Part shown: in pieces, positions 1 to 7,821 of the stretch
Layout of the letters: every line of letters starts with the position of its first letter
How positions within the stretch are numbered: position 1 is the stretch's first letter
Origin: an uncultured Fretibacterium sp.
Lineage (GTDB): Bacteria > Synergistota > Synergistia > Synergistales > Aminobacteriaceae
Assembly: GCA_937900285.1 (NCBI GenBank)
Contig: CALCEM010000029.1
Location: forward strand, 1 to 25,389
Length of the DNA stretch: 25,389 nt
Direction of reading: 5' to 3'
Notes under the pieces: generated by a model
Told to the model about the DNA's origin: nothing
What the model saw: the letters and a program-made list of their open reading frames with translations, nothing else
Database searches by the model: none
Position numbers and translations under genes: made by a program

Positions 1-55
1 TTCTGTTCTGTTCTGTTCTGTTCTGTTCTGTTCTGTTCTGTTCTGTTCTGTTCTG
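1..55. repeat. Pentanucleotide tandem repeat (TTCTG)11
   Basis: Eleven perfect copies of TTCTG run from the first base; on the minus strand the unit reads CAGAA. The run starts 1 nt downstream of a minus-strand -10 box (57-62), so it would cover the transcription start of a gene lying off the left edge. The window begins inside the run, so the true copy number is unknown and the contig probably broke here. Perfect 5-bp repeats are prone to slipped-strand mispairing. Confidence 0.95.
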
Positions 56-56
56 G

Positions 57-84
57 ATTTTACACGAATTTTCAATTTTGTCAA
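57..84 (-). promoter_or_regulatory. Sigma70-type promoter reading off the left edge
   Basis: On the minus strand a perfect TTGACA (84-79) is followed after 16 nt by TAAAAT (62-57). The context AGGTGTTGACAAAAT is shared with two further promoters in this window (1298-1325 and 11486-11515), each also followed at once by a tandem repeat. The controlled gene is outside the window. Confidence 0.7.
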
Positions 85-140
85 CACCTTTTTACATTCT
101 AACGTGCAACGTGAAACGACCCAAATTTTAGCATACAGGT

Positions 141-1298
141 TTATAATTCGTTAAGAGCTTCAGTTAAAAATTTTAACGATCTTGCGCGAAGATAATTTAA
201 TTTTTTGTTCACATCGTAATAATTGATTTCGTCATTAATAATTTTATTTGAATCTCTGCAAAATCTCGCATTTAGATCAAGTAATTTTAAAAGTTCAAAA
301 ATTTTTGAATCACCCTGCTCTCTAGAAAATACGGTGAAATTTTTTTGAAATTGTATGCTGAATATCATTCCGTGATACGAATTTGTAATAATGTATTCCG
401 CATTCTTAACCAAATGTAAAAATTCTTCAATTCCAGCTTCATAAAACATAATATGCCGATCCGAATTTGAAGCGCGTAAACTTATTTCTATTACTTTTAA
501 ATTTTTATTTTTTGCCAAAATGTCGGCATAATTTTCCATTTCGGGATTATAACGTCTCGAATACAGCAAAATATATTTTTTAGGGATATTTTTAGAAACA
601 TAATCAGCTGTTAAATTTTCATATTCGTTTGAATTTAATAACAATGTAGGATCAATAACCTGCTCAACACAAATTTTAACATTACTGCGGACATAATCGA
701 TCATAAAACTTTCACGTAAACCGACAGCCTTAAAATTTTTTAATCTTTCCTTGAGCATTTCGAGTGAACTTTCATTAAAATGAGAATCTCCGAAACTTGC
801 TGCATATGCGAAAGTGTAATTATTTTTCATGCACTCATAATTTGCATAATATCCATCGTCAAAACCTTCAAATTCATCAATACAGAAAATTGTATCGCTT
901 CCACATATGAAACCGTTTAAATTTTCATTTTTAATGACATTACAGAAATTTTCAGACGTATATTTCTGAGCTGTTTTGTTAAATTTAGATTTATAAAAAT
1001 TATCGAACTTATAAAAATTTTCGTATATCGCCGGCAGGGACATTCTGCATAATTCTCTGGTCTTTTCGTCCGTGTCCCACATGTTTTCAAATGGACTTAA
1101 AGGATTTTTATTTTTTAAAACATCTGGACAGTAATCAATTAAAACGGCTCGAAATTCTTTATTTTTAATTTTGATTTTGTCGACAGCCCTGCATAACGCC
1201 CAAGACTGCAAAGCCGAACCATAATTTGTAAAATTACAATAAATATTATAACTCACTATACCAAATTTAAAGCGTAAAATATGGTCTGGTCTGGTCAA
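141..1298 (-). CDS. Polysaccharide pyruvyl transferase family protein
   Basis: This resembles the polysaccharide pyruvyl transferase family (PF04230), whose members add pyruvate ketals to surface glycans or act as related sugar-transfer enzymes. Visible marks are an N-terminal FGIVSYN strand followed by TNYGSALQSWAL, a GSDTIF motif near residue 133 (family GSDxIW), VIDPTLLL near 215, and TNSYHGMIFSIQF near 307. The length of 385 aa is normal. The start is unclear. The TTG at 1298 overlaps the likely -10 box and no Shine-Dalgarno is present. By family alignment the protein would begin at the FKFGIV segment, where the first codon is TTT, not ATG. An ATG at 1308 lies in another frame and would be joined to this frame by gain of one GACCA unit. 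The gene may therefore be in an OFF state, damaged, or started from a non-AUG codon. No terminator was seen after the stop. Confidence 0.8.
   Translation of the reverse strand: MTRPDHILRFKFGIVSYNIYCNFTNYGSALQSWALCRAVDKIKIKNKEFRAVLIDYCPDVLKNKNPLSPFENMWDTDEKTRELCRMSLPAIYENFYKFDNFYKSKFNKTAQKYTSENFCNVIKNENLNGFICGSDTIFCIDEFEGFDDGYYANYECMKNNYTFAYAASFGDSHFNESSLEMLKERLKNFKAVGLRESFMIDYVRSNVKICVEQVIDPTLLLNSNEYENLTADYVSKNIPKKYILLYSRRYNPEMENYADILAKNKNLKVIEISLRASNSDRHIMFYEAGIEEFLHLVKNAEYIITNSYHGMIFSIQFQKNFTVFSREQGDSKIFELLKLLDLNARFCRDSNKIINDEINYYDVNKKLNYLRARSLKFLTEALNEL
1282..1296. repeat. Tandem repeat (TGGTC)3 at the start of the pyruvyl transferase gene
   Basis: Three perfect copies of TGGTC (GACCA on the coding strand) lie 1 nt downstream of the -10 box and within the first codons of the open frame. 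A change of one 5-bp unit shifts the frame by two bases. It is short, so it may be a contracted or decaying repeat. Confidence 0.8.
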
Positions 1299-1325
1299 TC
1301 GTACACATTTTTTTTATTTTGTCAA
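1298..1325 (-). promoter_or_regulatory. Promoter of the pyruvyl transferase gene
   Basis: On the minus strand TTGACA (1325-1320), a 16-nt spacer and TACGAT (1303-1298). The upstream context AGGTGTTGACAAAAT is identical to that at 79-89. The -10 is weaker than in the two sister promoters. The repeat at 1282-1296 follows directly. Confidence 0.6.
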
Positions 1326-1447
1326 CACCTTTTTTATTTTAATTTAAATTTATTCAACTGACTTTAACCGAATAAAATTAAAAAATATTTTGATATTATA
1401 GAATAAAATTAATTAAATTTATTCAGGAGGAATTTTTTATTTTAAAA

Positions 1448-2623
1448 ATGAATTACGCTGAAGAAGCTCTAAAAAAACATTATGAATGGCGCGGAAAAAT
1501 TGAAGTTATTACAAATGTACCGGTAAATTCAAAAAATGATCTCGCTCTTGCTTACACTCCGGGAGTTGCTCAACCCTGCATAGAAATAAAAAATAATATT
1601 TCAAAAAGTTACGAATTAACGCGACGCTGGAATTTATGTCTGGTCGTTACGGACGGAAGCGCAGTTTTAGGACTCGGAAATATTGGGCCGGAAGCTGGTA
1701 TGCCGGTCATGGAAGGTAAATGCGTTTTATTTAAAAGTTTTGGGGACGTTGATGCCTTTCCGTTATGCGTAAAAACTCAAGATGTAAACGAATTTGTTCA
1801 GACTGTTTATAATATTTCCGGTTCATTCGGCGGGATTAATTTGGAGGATATTTCTGCGCCGAGATGTTTCGAGATCGAAGAGAAATTAAAAAATTTATGC
1901 GACATTCCTGTTTTTCACGACGACCAACACGGAACGGCTATTATTGCGCTCGCAGGTTTGACGAATGCCCTAAAAGTCGTAAACAAAAAAATTTCTGACG
2001 TAAAAATAATTATGAGCGGTGCAGGAGCTGCTTCAATTGCTATAACAAAATTATTATTGAAAAACGGCGCGAAAAATATAATTTTATGTGACAAAGCCGG
2101 AGCAATTTACAAGGGCAGAACCGAACACATGAATAATATTAAAATCGAAATGGCCGAAATTACTAACCCGGAAAATTTAAAGGGAAATTTAAACGAAATT
2201 ATAAATAATTCTGATGTCTTCATCGGAGTGAGCGCACCAAATTTATTAAATTCCGAAATGGTCAAAAAAATGAACAGTGACGCTATAATTTTCGCCTGCG
2301 CTAATCCTACGCCGGAAATTTTCCCGGACGAAGCTTTAAAAGCCGGTGCAAAAGTTGTCGCAACTGGCCGGAGTGATTTTCCAAATCAAATTAATAACGT
2401 TTTAGCATTTCCCGGAATTTTCAGAGGAGCATTTGACGCAAAAGCAACGCAGATTAATGACGAAATGAAATCAGCAGCGGCTCACGCATTGGCAAATTTA
2501 GTAAGCGATGACGAATTAAACGAAAATTATATTATTCCTGCTGCATTTGATCCGAGAGTTGTCCCGGCAGTTTCAAAAGCTGTTTACGAAGCAGCAAAAA
2601 AAACGTGTAAATGTCGAGAATAA
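1448..2623 (+). CDS. Malic enzyme (oxaloacetate-decarboxylating malate dehydrogenase)
   Basis: Converts malate to pyruvate and CO2 with reduction of NAD(P). The N-terminal malic domain holds the catalytic Tyr36 in LAYTPGVAQPC and Lys91 in MEGKCVLFK. Metal ligands are the ED pair at 133-134 (INLEDISAP) and Asp158/159 in FHDDQHGT. The Rossmann domain carries GAGAAS at 191-196. At 391 aa it is the short bacterial form without a phosphotransacetylase tail. The ATG gives the usual family N-terminus (MNYAEEALKKH), but AGGAGG lies 17 nt upstream, an unusually long gap; an in-frame ATT three codons upstream would have an 8-nt gap and would add only Met-Leu-Lys. The gene stands alone and is followed by tRNA-Arg. 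The cofactor cannot be decided from sequence. Confidence 0.95.
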   Translation: MNYAEEALKKHYEWRGKIEVITNVPVNSKNDLALAYTPGVAQPCIEIKNNISKSYELTRRWNLCLVVTDGSAVLGLGNIGPEAGMPVMEGKCVLFKSFGDVDAFPLCVKTQDVNEFVQTVYNISGSFGGINLEDISAPRCFEIEEKLKNLCDIPVFHDDQHGTAIIALAGLTNALKVVNKKISDVKIIMSGAGAASIAITKLLLKNGAKNIILCDKAGAIYKGRTEHMNNIKIEMAEITNPENLKGNLNEIINNSDVFIGVSAPNLLNSEMVKKMNSDAIIFACANPTPEIFPDEALKAGAKVVATGRSDFPNQINNVLAFPGIFRGAFDAKATQINDEMKSAAAHALANLVSDDELNENYIIPAAFDPRVVPAVSKAVYEAAKKTCKCRE

Positions 2624-2635
2624 AAATTAAAGTGC

Positions 2636-2641
2636 TATAAT
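2636..2641 (+). promoter_or_regulatory. Probable -10 box for tRNA-Arg
   Basis: A perfect TATAAT lies 14 nt before the tRNA 5' end, just after the malic enzyme stop. The matching -35 is poor (TGTCGA region near 2612). Confidence 0.45.
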
Positions 2642-2655
2642 CTTAGACTGGTTTT

Positions 2656-2731
2656 GCGTCTGTAGCTCAGGGGATAGAGTGATGACCTCCGGAGTCATAG
2701 GCCGAGAGTTCGATTCTCTCCAGGCGCGCCA
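2656..2731 (+). tRNA. tRNA-Arg (anticodon CCG), CCA encoded
   Basis: The cloverleaf folds fully. Acceptor stem GCGTCTG pairs with CAGGCGC (one G-U). The D-stem is GCTC/GAGT. The anticodon stem ATGAC/GTCAT encloses loop CTCCGGA, giving anticodon CCG, which reads the Arg codon CGG. The T-stem is GAGAG/CTCTC with loop TTCGATT. The discriminator base is G and CCA is encoded, 76 nt in all. The opposite strand carries the 3' end of the CbiJ-CysG fusion gene, whose TGA stop falls inside this tRNA (2695-2697). Confidence 0.97.
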
Positions 2732-3990
2732 GCTTTTTTATTTTTTTTATTTTTAAATTCGTTGAGCCATTCGGGTAAAAATTTTCGTATTTTGTCGCTC
2801 AAAAATTTTGTAGTGCTTGCCGAAAGTCCTGCGCTCGAAACTGAAACGCCGATATTTTCAATATTAATCAACGACGGGAAATAAAAATCACATTCGCCGG
2901 CATCATCTGAAATATTTACGGGAATATTTTTTAATTTGCATTCGTGAGCAATTTTTTTATTTAAATCGTGATCGTTAGTTGTTGCGATTACAAAAAATTT
3001 ATTTTCGAGATCATCAAATTCGAATTTGCGTAAAATTTTATGAACGTTTTCAGGGAAGTTATTATTAAATTCCGGGCTGACCGCATAAACTTCAGCTCCG
3101 CATTTTAAAAGCGTTTCGGCTCGACGTGCTGCAATATTTCCACCACCTGCGATTAAAATTTTTTTATTTTCGAGATCAATATATAACGGGAATAACGGAG
3201 GCCGTTTTAAATTTAATTTTTCCCGAATCAATGTAACAGCACTTTTAATATTTACGTTATTAATATTATTTTTATTTTCATTTTCATTTTCAAATTTTGG
3301 ACGTGAAATTAATATGACATTTATATTTAAATCTTTAGCGGCCTGTAATTTTTCATTTGTTCCGCCAATTTCTCCGCTGTCCTTTGTGATTAAATATTTA
3401 ATATTATTTTCGAGCATAAAAATTTTATTGAACTCGTATGAAAATTTTCCTTGAATTGCTATTACATGGCCGGAATTAAAATTTAAATCGCGGCATTTTT
3501 GAATTGAATTAACATCCGGTAAAATTCTTATATAAGCTCGTTCGGCAAAATCTTTAAAATTTTCAAGCTCATTAATTCCAGTTGTAATAAAAATATTTCC
3601 GGTTGTATTTCTCAAAATTTCTGCAGCATGTTTTGAATTTTCGGCGCAGATAATATTTTTATGATCAATTAAATTTAAATTAGACTTTTCGCGAATGACC
3701 CGTAATAATTCAATTTCAGTTTTTGAACAGGCATTTTTAATATTTTTCGATATATTTACCGCATACGGGTGAGTTGCGTCTATAACGAATTTAATATTTT
3801 TTTCGCGAATTAAATTTATAATCTGAGTTTCGTCCAAACGTCCCGTTAAAATTTCGAGGCCGTTAAAATTTTTCACGAGTTCTGCGCCGTAATCAGTTGC
3901 AACGGAATATATAAAATATTTTGCAGGAATAAAATTTAAAATTTCTCTTGCTTCAGTTGTTCCGCCAAAAATTAAAATTTTGCTGTTCAT
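2695..3990 (-). CDS. Fused precorrin-6A reductase (CbiJ/CobK) and siroheme synthase N-domain (CysG-N/Met8p-like)
   Basis: Two corrin-pathway activities appear in one cytosolic chain. The first ~265 residues are CbiJ/CobK-like: ILIFGGTTEAREI at the N-terminus, LTGRLDE, VIDATHPYAVNISKN and a C-terminal SGEIGGTNEKL segment. From about residue 270 a precorrin-2 dehydrogenase/sirohydrochlorin chelatase domain follows: ILIAGGGNIAARRAETLL as the NAD-binding motif, ATTNDHDLN, and VNISDDAGECDFYFPS with the conserved catalytic-type Asp. I chose the ATG at 3990, with GGAG 15 nt upstream; a TTG at 4011 is in frame but lacks a ribosome site. The last 12 residues are antisense to tRNA-Arg and are probably not conserved. 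The gene is divergent from the Ni/Co importer, with 134 nt between starts. The fusion would couple corrin-ring entry to a later reduction step. Confidence 0.9.
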   Translation of the reverse strand: MNSKILIFGGTTEAREILNFIPAKYFIYSVATDYGAELVKNFNGLEILTGRLDETQIINLIREKNIKFVIDATHPYAVNISKNIKNACSKTEIELLRVIREKSNLNLIDHKNIICAENSKHAAEILRNTTGNIFITTGINELENFKDFAERAYIRILPDVNSIQKCRDLNFNSGHVIAIQGKFSYEFNKIFMLENNIKYLITKDSGEIGGTNEKLQAAKDLNINVILISRPKFENENENKNNINNVNIKSAVTLIREKLNLKRPPLFPLYIDLENKKILIAGGGNIAARRAETLLKCGAEVYAVSPEFNNNFPENVHKILRKFEFDDLENKFFVIATTNDHDLNKKIAHECKLKNIPVNISDDAGECDFYFPSLINIENIGVSVSSAGLSASTTKFLSDKIRKFLPEWLNEFKNKKNKKAGAPGENRTLGL

Positions 3991-4124
3991 GTTGAAAATT
4001 ATACGCTCCAAATATGATATTTCACGATAAAGATTTTTTATAAATTTCGTAATATTTTTTTTTTATTTCGTGTTATTATTACCGGCACAAAAAATTTTTT
4101 ATTTTTATTCGGAGGTTTATTTTT

Positions 4125-4901
4125 ATGCGTAAAATTTTCTCTGCACTTTTAATTTTAAGTTTATGCACCCAGCTTCATGCCCACGAATTAACAATTAAAC
4201 CGAAATCAACAGAATTTAAACAGGGCGAAATTTTTGAGGCAACTGTACAGTCTTCACATAAATTTATTATTCCCGAAGAGGTCGAAATTTTAGAACGAGT
4301 GAAAGCCGGAATTTTTGAGGACGGTAAATTTATAAATTCTAAATTAACAGCTGATGAAAAAAATTTGTGCATTAATTTCGATGTAACGCCAAAAAATATT
4401 AACAGCTCAATAATTTTATTTGCAACCAAAGACGGCGAAACATGGTGCATAACTAACGAGGGCGGAAAATCCGGAGCAAAATCAAAATTAGAAGCTCAAG
4501 GCTTAAAAGTCATCTCAGCAAATAAATATGACAAGTTCGCAAAAATAATTTTAAACGCTTCACATGAAGACAAAAATTTTAATGCAGCTTTAAATTTCCC
4601 GCTCGAAATCATTCCGGTCACAAATCCTGCAGATGTTAAAACCGGCGAATATTTCGATGTAAAAATTTTATTGAACGGACAAAATTACACCGGACCGGTT
4701 TGGGCAAGTTATGACGGTTTCACACCGGAATACGAAAATACTTACAGCTATTACACCGAAGCAGAAAACGGCATCGCTCACATAAAAATTACAAATCCTG
4801 GATTATGGGGAGTCCGCGCAGTACAAAATAATTTGCCGGGTGTTAAAGACGATTACGACGCATTAAATTTAAGGTCGTTCTTATTGTTCTATGTTAAATA
4901 A
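4125..4901 (+). CDS. nikK: DUF4198/NikK-like exported metal-uptake accessory protein
   Basis: First gene of the five-gene importer operon. A Sec signal peptide (about residues 1-19) ends before HAHELTIKP, so the mature protein starts with histidines. The remainder matches the DUF4198 pattern: FKQGEIFEATVQSSHKF near 32-48, and a C-terminal half with DVKILLNGQNYTGPVWASYDG and GLWGVRAVQ. DUF4198 proteins accompany NikM-type ECF importers and are thought to deliver or bind Ni/Co outside the membrane. GGAGG lies 9 nt before the ATG. The stop overlaps the next start by 11 nt. No cobalamin riboswitch or clear NikR-type operator is visible upstream, so metal specificity is open. Confidence 0.8.
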   Translation: MRKIFSALLILSLCTQLHAHELTIKPKSTEFKQGEIFEATVQSSHKFIIPEEVEILERVKAGIFEDGKFINSKLTADEKNLCINFDVTPKNINSSIILFATKDGETWCITNEGGKSGAKSKLEAQGLKVISANKYDKFAKIILNASHEDKNFNAALNFPLEIIPVTNPADVKTGEYFDVKILLNGQNYTGPVWASYDGFTPEYENTYSYYTEAENGIAHIKITNPGLWGVRAVQNNLPGVKDDYDALNLRSFLLFYVK

Positions 4902-5331
4902 AATTATATTCCTGCTGTTGTTTCTGACTGGAACTGCAAACGCTCACGGGGTCGGTTATAAAAATTCTGATTTGAAAGCTGTGCCCCTTGAGTTTTTTTA
5001 TTCGACTGGTGAAAAAATGTCTTATTGCGACGTTAAAATATTTTCGCCGGTTGATAATAAATTTACTTTTCAGACTGGCAGAACTGATTTAAACGGGAGA
5101 TTTTCATTTATTCCCGATGTAAATGGCAAATGGCTAATAATCGTAAATGACGGTCAGGGCCATCAATGTAATGCAGAACTCGAAATTAATTCAAATTTAA
5201 ATTTAAATTCTGAACAAGACATAAAAATAAATAATAATAATAATAATAATTTAATTTTAAATTCAGTTTTGGGCGTAAGCATAATTTTTAATTTGGCATT
5301 CATCATAAAAAAACGTTATGCACATAAGTGA
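4891..5331 (+). CDS. nikL: NikL/CbiL-like metal transporter accessory subunit
   Basis: A 146-aa protein with an N-terminal signal segment ending ANAHGVGY, which leaves a His next to the new N-terminus as in NikL proteins. A beta-rich domain carries TGRTDLNGRFSFIPD and WLIIVNDGQGHQ, a family hallmark. A poly-Asn linker (about residues 114-120, encoded by an AAT run near 5230-5250) leads to one C-terminal membrane helix and a basic tail (KKRY), so the domain is held outside the membrane. It overlaps nikK by 11 nt and cbiM by 14 nt, implying translational coupling. The AAT run is in-frame triplets and would change only linker length. Confidence 0.8.
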   Translation: MLNKIIFLLLFLTGTANAHGVGYKNSDLKAVPLEFFYSTGEKMSYCDVKIFSPVDNKFTFQTGRTDLNGRFSFIPDVNGKWLIIVNDGQGHQCNAELEINSNLNLNSEQDIKINNNNNNNLILNSVLGVSIIFNLAFIIKKRYAHK

Positions 5332-5872
5332 AGGAATTTTATCAGGGATCGCGCTCGCAATCGGCTGGGCTGGAACTTTAGCGGGCACGTATATAGGATT
5401 AAAACACACTGAACCCGAAAAAATTGTAAAAACTGCGCTGTTGACTTCAGGTTTTTTTCTCGCGTCATTAATAAATGTTCGATTTGGACCGGTCGCAACT
5501 CATTTAACTTTAATGGGCGCAATGGGTTTAATTTTAGGCTGGTCAATATTTCCGGCTGTACTAGTTGCATTATTTTTGCAGGCTGTTTTATTTCAATTTG
5601 GCGGCTTAATAGTTTTGGGCGTAAATACTCTAAATATGGCGCTGCCCGGATTAATTGTATATTTAATATTTCGTGGCAAAAATTTATTTAATTATTTCAT
5701 GGCCGGTTTTATTTCTGTAATTTTGGGCGGAATAATGTTAAGTTTATTTTTATGGAAGACTGATGAAAATTTCATAAACATAATAAAAATTATAATGACT
5801 GCTCATATACCTTTAGCAATTCTCGAAGGGGTAATAACGATATTTATAAATAGGTGGTTTGAAAATGCATGA
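5318..5872 (+). CDS. cbiM: CbiM/NikM substrate-binding membrane component of Ni/Co ECF transporter
   Basis: Starts MHISEG; the N-terminal Met-His is the metal-binding end of the CbiM/NikM family. Conserved membrane segments follow: INVRFGPVATHLTLMG near 50, LGWSIFPAVLVALFLQA, FQFGGLIVLGVNTLNMALPG near 92-110. About six hydrophobic helices are seen in 184 aa, rather shorter than many CbiM proteins (about 210-230 aa). It overlaps nikL by 14 nt. Cobalt versus nickel cannot be decided from this sequence; the divergent CbiJ gene favours cobalt, while the DUF4198 and NikL partners are typical of nickel systems. Confidence 0.9.
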   Translation: MHISEGILSGIALAIGWAGTLAGTYIGLKHTEPEKIVKTALLTSGFFLASLINVRFGPVATHLTLMGAMGLILGWSIFPAVLVALFLQAVLFQFGGLIVLGVNTLNMALPGLIVYLIFRGKNLFNYFMAGFISVILGGIMLSLFLWKTDENFINIIKIIMTAHIPLAILEGVITIFINRWFENA

Positions 5873-6500
5873 ACTGCCGGAATTAAAATCCGGGAAATTT
5901 GAAGCAGGATTATTTTTTTTAGCGTTGGCAATTTCAATTATAAAAAATCCCATCGCAATAATTTTAAGCGCTTTAATTCCGTTAAGACTTTATAAAAATT
6001 TTATGAAGCCGATACTATTAAAAATTAATCTTGTAAATATTTTTGTAGCAGTAATTTTAATAATCACATGGCCGAATTTTCAATTTAAATTTAAAGACGG
6101 GATTAAATTTGCTTTATTGATGTCAGTACGAATGAATTTAATTTGTATTATATTTTTGCGAGTCGGCTATAATATACCGATTTTGCCCGAAAAATTGCGA
6201 ATAATAATAATTTTGGCGATTCACGGAATATATTTCATGTATGAAAAAATTTTAAATTCGTTAAATTCCGTTAAGATTAGAGCGACAAATTTACAGGGCA
6301 TAATAAAATATAAAACTACTGGTTATTTAATAGCTTCGTGCATATATAGAACCGCTTCAAATTCCGAAAATATTTTACAGGCCGTAAGACTTCGCGGAGG
6401 TTTCAACGGGTTTAACCAGAACGAAAAATTTAAATTTTATAAACGCGATTATATTTTGATTTTATATACAGTTTTAATATTATGTCTGGAAATTCTATAA
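5865..6500 (+). CDS. cbiQ: CbiQ/NikQ transmembrane (ECF-T) component
   Basis: Hydrophobic 211-aa protein with an N-terminal MHELPELKSGKFEAGLFF and several membrane helices. The cytosolic coupling segment near the C-terminus shows the family short motif (ILQAVRLRGGF), which contacts the ATPase. The ATG at 5865 overlaps the cbiM stop; a TTG two codons upstream is also in frame. It ends 19 nt inside cbiO. The T-component couples ATP hydrolysis to CbiM. Confidence 0.85.
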   Translation: MHELPELKSGKFEAGLFFLALAISIIKNPIAIILSALIPLRLYKNFMKPILLKINLVNIFVAVILIITWPNFQFKFKDGIKFALLMSVRMNLICIIFLRVGYNIPILPEKLRIIIILAIHGIYFMYEKILNSLNSVKIRATNLQGIIKYKTTGYLIASCIYRTASNSENILQAVRLRGGFNGFNQNEKFKFYKRDYILILYTVLILCLEIL

Positions 6501-7183
6501 ATTTTATAATCGAGTGCAGAAATTTATTTTATGAATATTCTCCCGGCCATGCAGCTTTAAATAATATAAATTTAAATATCGCTAATAACGAAAAAATTGC
6601 GTTAATCGGCTCGAACGGTTCGGGAAAATCTACGCTGTTATTAAATATCGCCGGAGTTTTGAATCCATCAAAGGGAAAAATAAATATTTATGGCAAAATC
6701 GGTTTTACTTTTCAAAATTCCGAAGATCAAATTTTAATGCCGACTGTTATCGAAGATGTTGCATTTAGTTTAATAGCTTCAGGCGTAAATTTAAATTCTG
6801 CTCATGAACAGGCGCATAATATTTTAAAAAATTTGGGGATCGAACATTTAGCAGACAGATCACCGCATAAATTATCAGGTGGCGAAAAACGTTTAATAAC
6901 TTTGGCCGGAGTCTTGGTGAATGAGCCTGAAATTTTAATTTTAGATGAGCCGACATCATCACTTGATTCAAAAGCCAGACGAAGAATAATAAATTTTTTG
7001 CGCGATTACAATAACGCCGTTTTAATGACGACTCATGATCTTGATTTAGCTTTGGAAATCTGTCAACGAGTAATAATTTTAAATAACGGAGAAATTAAAG
7101 CTGACGGAAATATAAATAATATTCTGCACGATAAAAATTTACTTGAATTAAACGGACTTGAACTGCCTATAAAATTTTCTTGA
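6482..7183 (+). CDS. cbiO: CbiO/NikO ATPase of the Ni/Co ECF transporter
   Basis: ABC ATPase of 233 aa with every motif present: Walker A GSNGSGKST near residue 43, Q-loop GFTFQNSEDQIL near 79, signature LSGGEKR near 127, Walker B ILILDEPTSSLDS near 149, and switch histidine in MTTHDLDLA near 181. The EDQIL after the Q-loop is typical of ECF ATPases. It starts inside the cbiQ 3' end. It is the last gene of the transport operon. Confidence 0.95.
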   Translation: MSGNSINFIIECRNLFYEYSPGHAALNNINLNIANNEKIALIGSNGSGKSTLLLNIAGVLNPSKGKINIYGKIGFTFQNSEDQILMPTVIEDVAFSLIASGVNLNSAHEQAHNILKNLGIEHLADRSPHKLSGGEKRLITLAGVLVNEPEILILDEPTSSLDSKARRRIINFLRDYNNAVLMTTHDLDLALEICQRVIILNNGEIKADGNINNILHDKNLLELNGLELPIKFS

Positions 7184-7189
7184 TATAAT
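7184..7189 (+). promoter_or_regulatory. Possible -10 box for the ankyrin gene
   Basis: TATAAT directly after the cbiO stop, 39 nt before the ankyrin ATG. The nearest -35 (TTGAAC at 7158) is 20 nt away, longer than usual, so only the -10 is supported. Confidence 0.4.
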
Positions 7190-7228
7190 TTCAGCGTTAA
7201 AAATTTTAAATCCGGAGGTTATAGAAAC

Positions 7229-7798
7229 ATGCGGAAAGTTTTTAAATCTGCTTTAATAATTTTTGTTTTATGCTCTTTATTTATCAGTCCAGTTTACGCC
7301 AAACATAAACACTATAACGATCACAGAAATATTTTTTCAAGCGTTCAGGATTTGAGAAGCGCAATGCAAAATAATAATTTGTCGATCAATTACACTGATG
7401 AAGACAACGAAAATTTATTAATGAAGGCCATCAAATACCGCGCAAATATTGACGTAATTCAGGAGTTAATTAATTTAGGCGTTAACATAAATGCTCAGGA
7501 CGAAGACGGCGAAACGGCTTTAATGAAGGCACTCGATGAAAATTCAAGCATCGAAACAATAAAATTATTAATAAAATCCGGCGCAAATTTAAATTTACAG
7601 GACGAAGACGGCGAAACAGCTTTAATGTATGCAATTGATGATCGTGATTCGGAAATTATAAATTTATTATTGGATTCCGGAGCTGATGTAAATATCCGTG
7701 ACAGAAAAGGCCGTAACGCTGCAGATTACGCGAGACACGAATATAAATTAAGAAATTCCGAAGTGCTCAATAAAATTTTATCCGCCGAAAAAAAATAA
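7229..7798 (+). CDS. Exported ankyrin-repeat protein
   Basis: A signal peptide (residues 1-24, ending SPVYA) is followed by HKHY-rich sequence and about four ankyrin repeats between residues 60 and 180. Clear units are DEDGETALMKALDENSSIETIKLLIKS (split here as DEDGETALMKAL and IKLLIKSGANLN), then DEDGETALMYAI and INLLLDSGADVN, then DRKGRNAADYARH. Ankyrin repeats bind proteins, so an extracytoplasmic binding or inhibitor role is possible, but no partner is visible. GGAGG lies 10 nt before the ATG. It is 45 nt after cbiO and may be co-transcribed with the importer. Confidence 0.88.
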   Translation: MRKVFKSALIIFVLCSLFISPVYAKHKHYNDHRNIFSSVQDLRSAMQNNNLSINYTDEDNENLLMKAIKYRANIDVIQELINLGVNINAQDEDGETALMKALDENSSIETIKLLIKSGANLNLQDEDGETALMYAIDDRDSEIINLLLDSGADVNIRDRKGRNAADYARHEYKLRNSEVLNKILSAEKK

Positions 7799-7821
7799 TT
7801 AATAATTTATAAATAAAAAAA

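Noticed and set aside
1..55. CRISPR array
   Set aside because: Contiguous 5-bp units with no spacers; a simple tandem repeat.
4012..4124. Cobalamin riboswitch before the importer
   Set aside because: Only 113 nt of AT-rich sequence, too short and without the conserved B12-box.
4175..4450. Minus-strand open frame inside nikK
   Set aside because: Antisense shadow of a gene with signal peptide and family motifs; no ribosome site.
5228..5251. AAT repeat in nikL as a phase-variation switch
   Set aside because: Triplet changes keep the frame and lie in a linker; only length variation would result.
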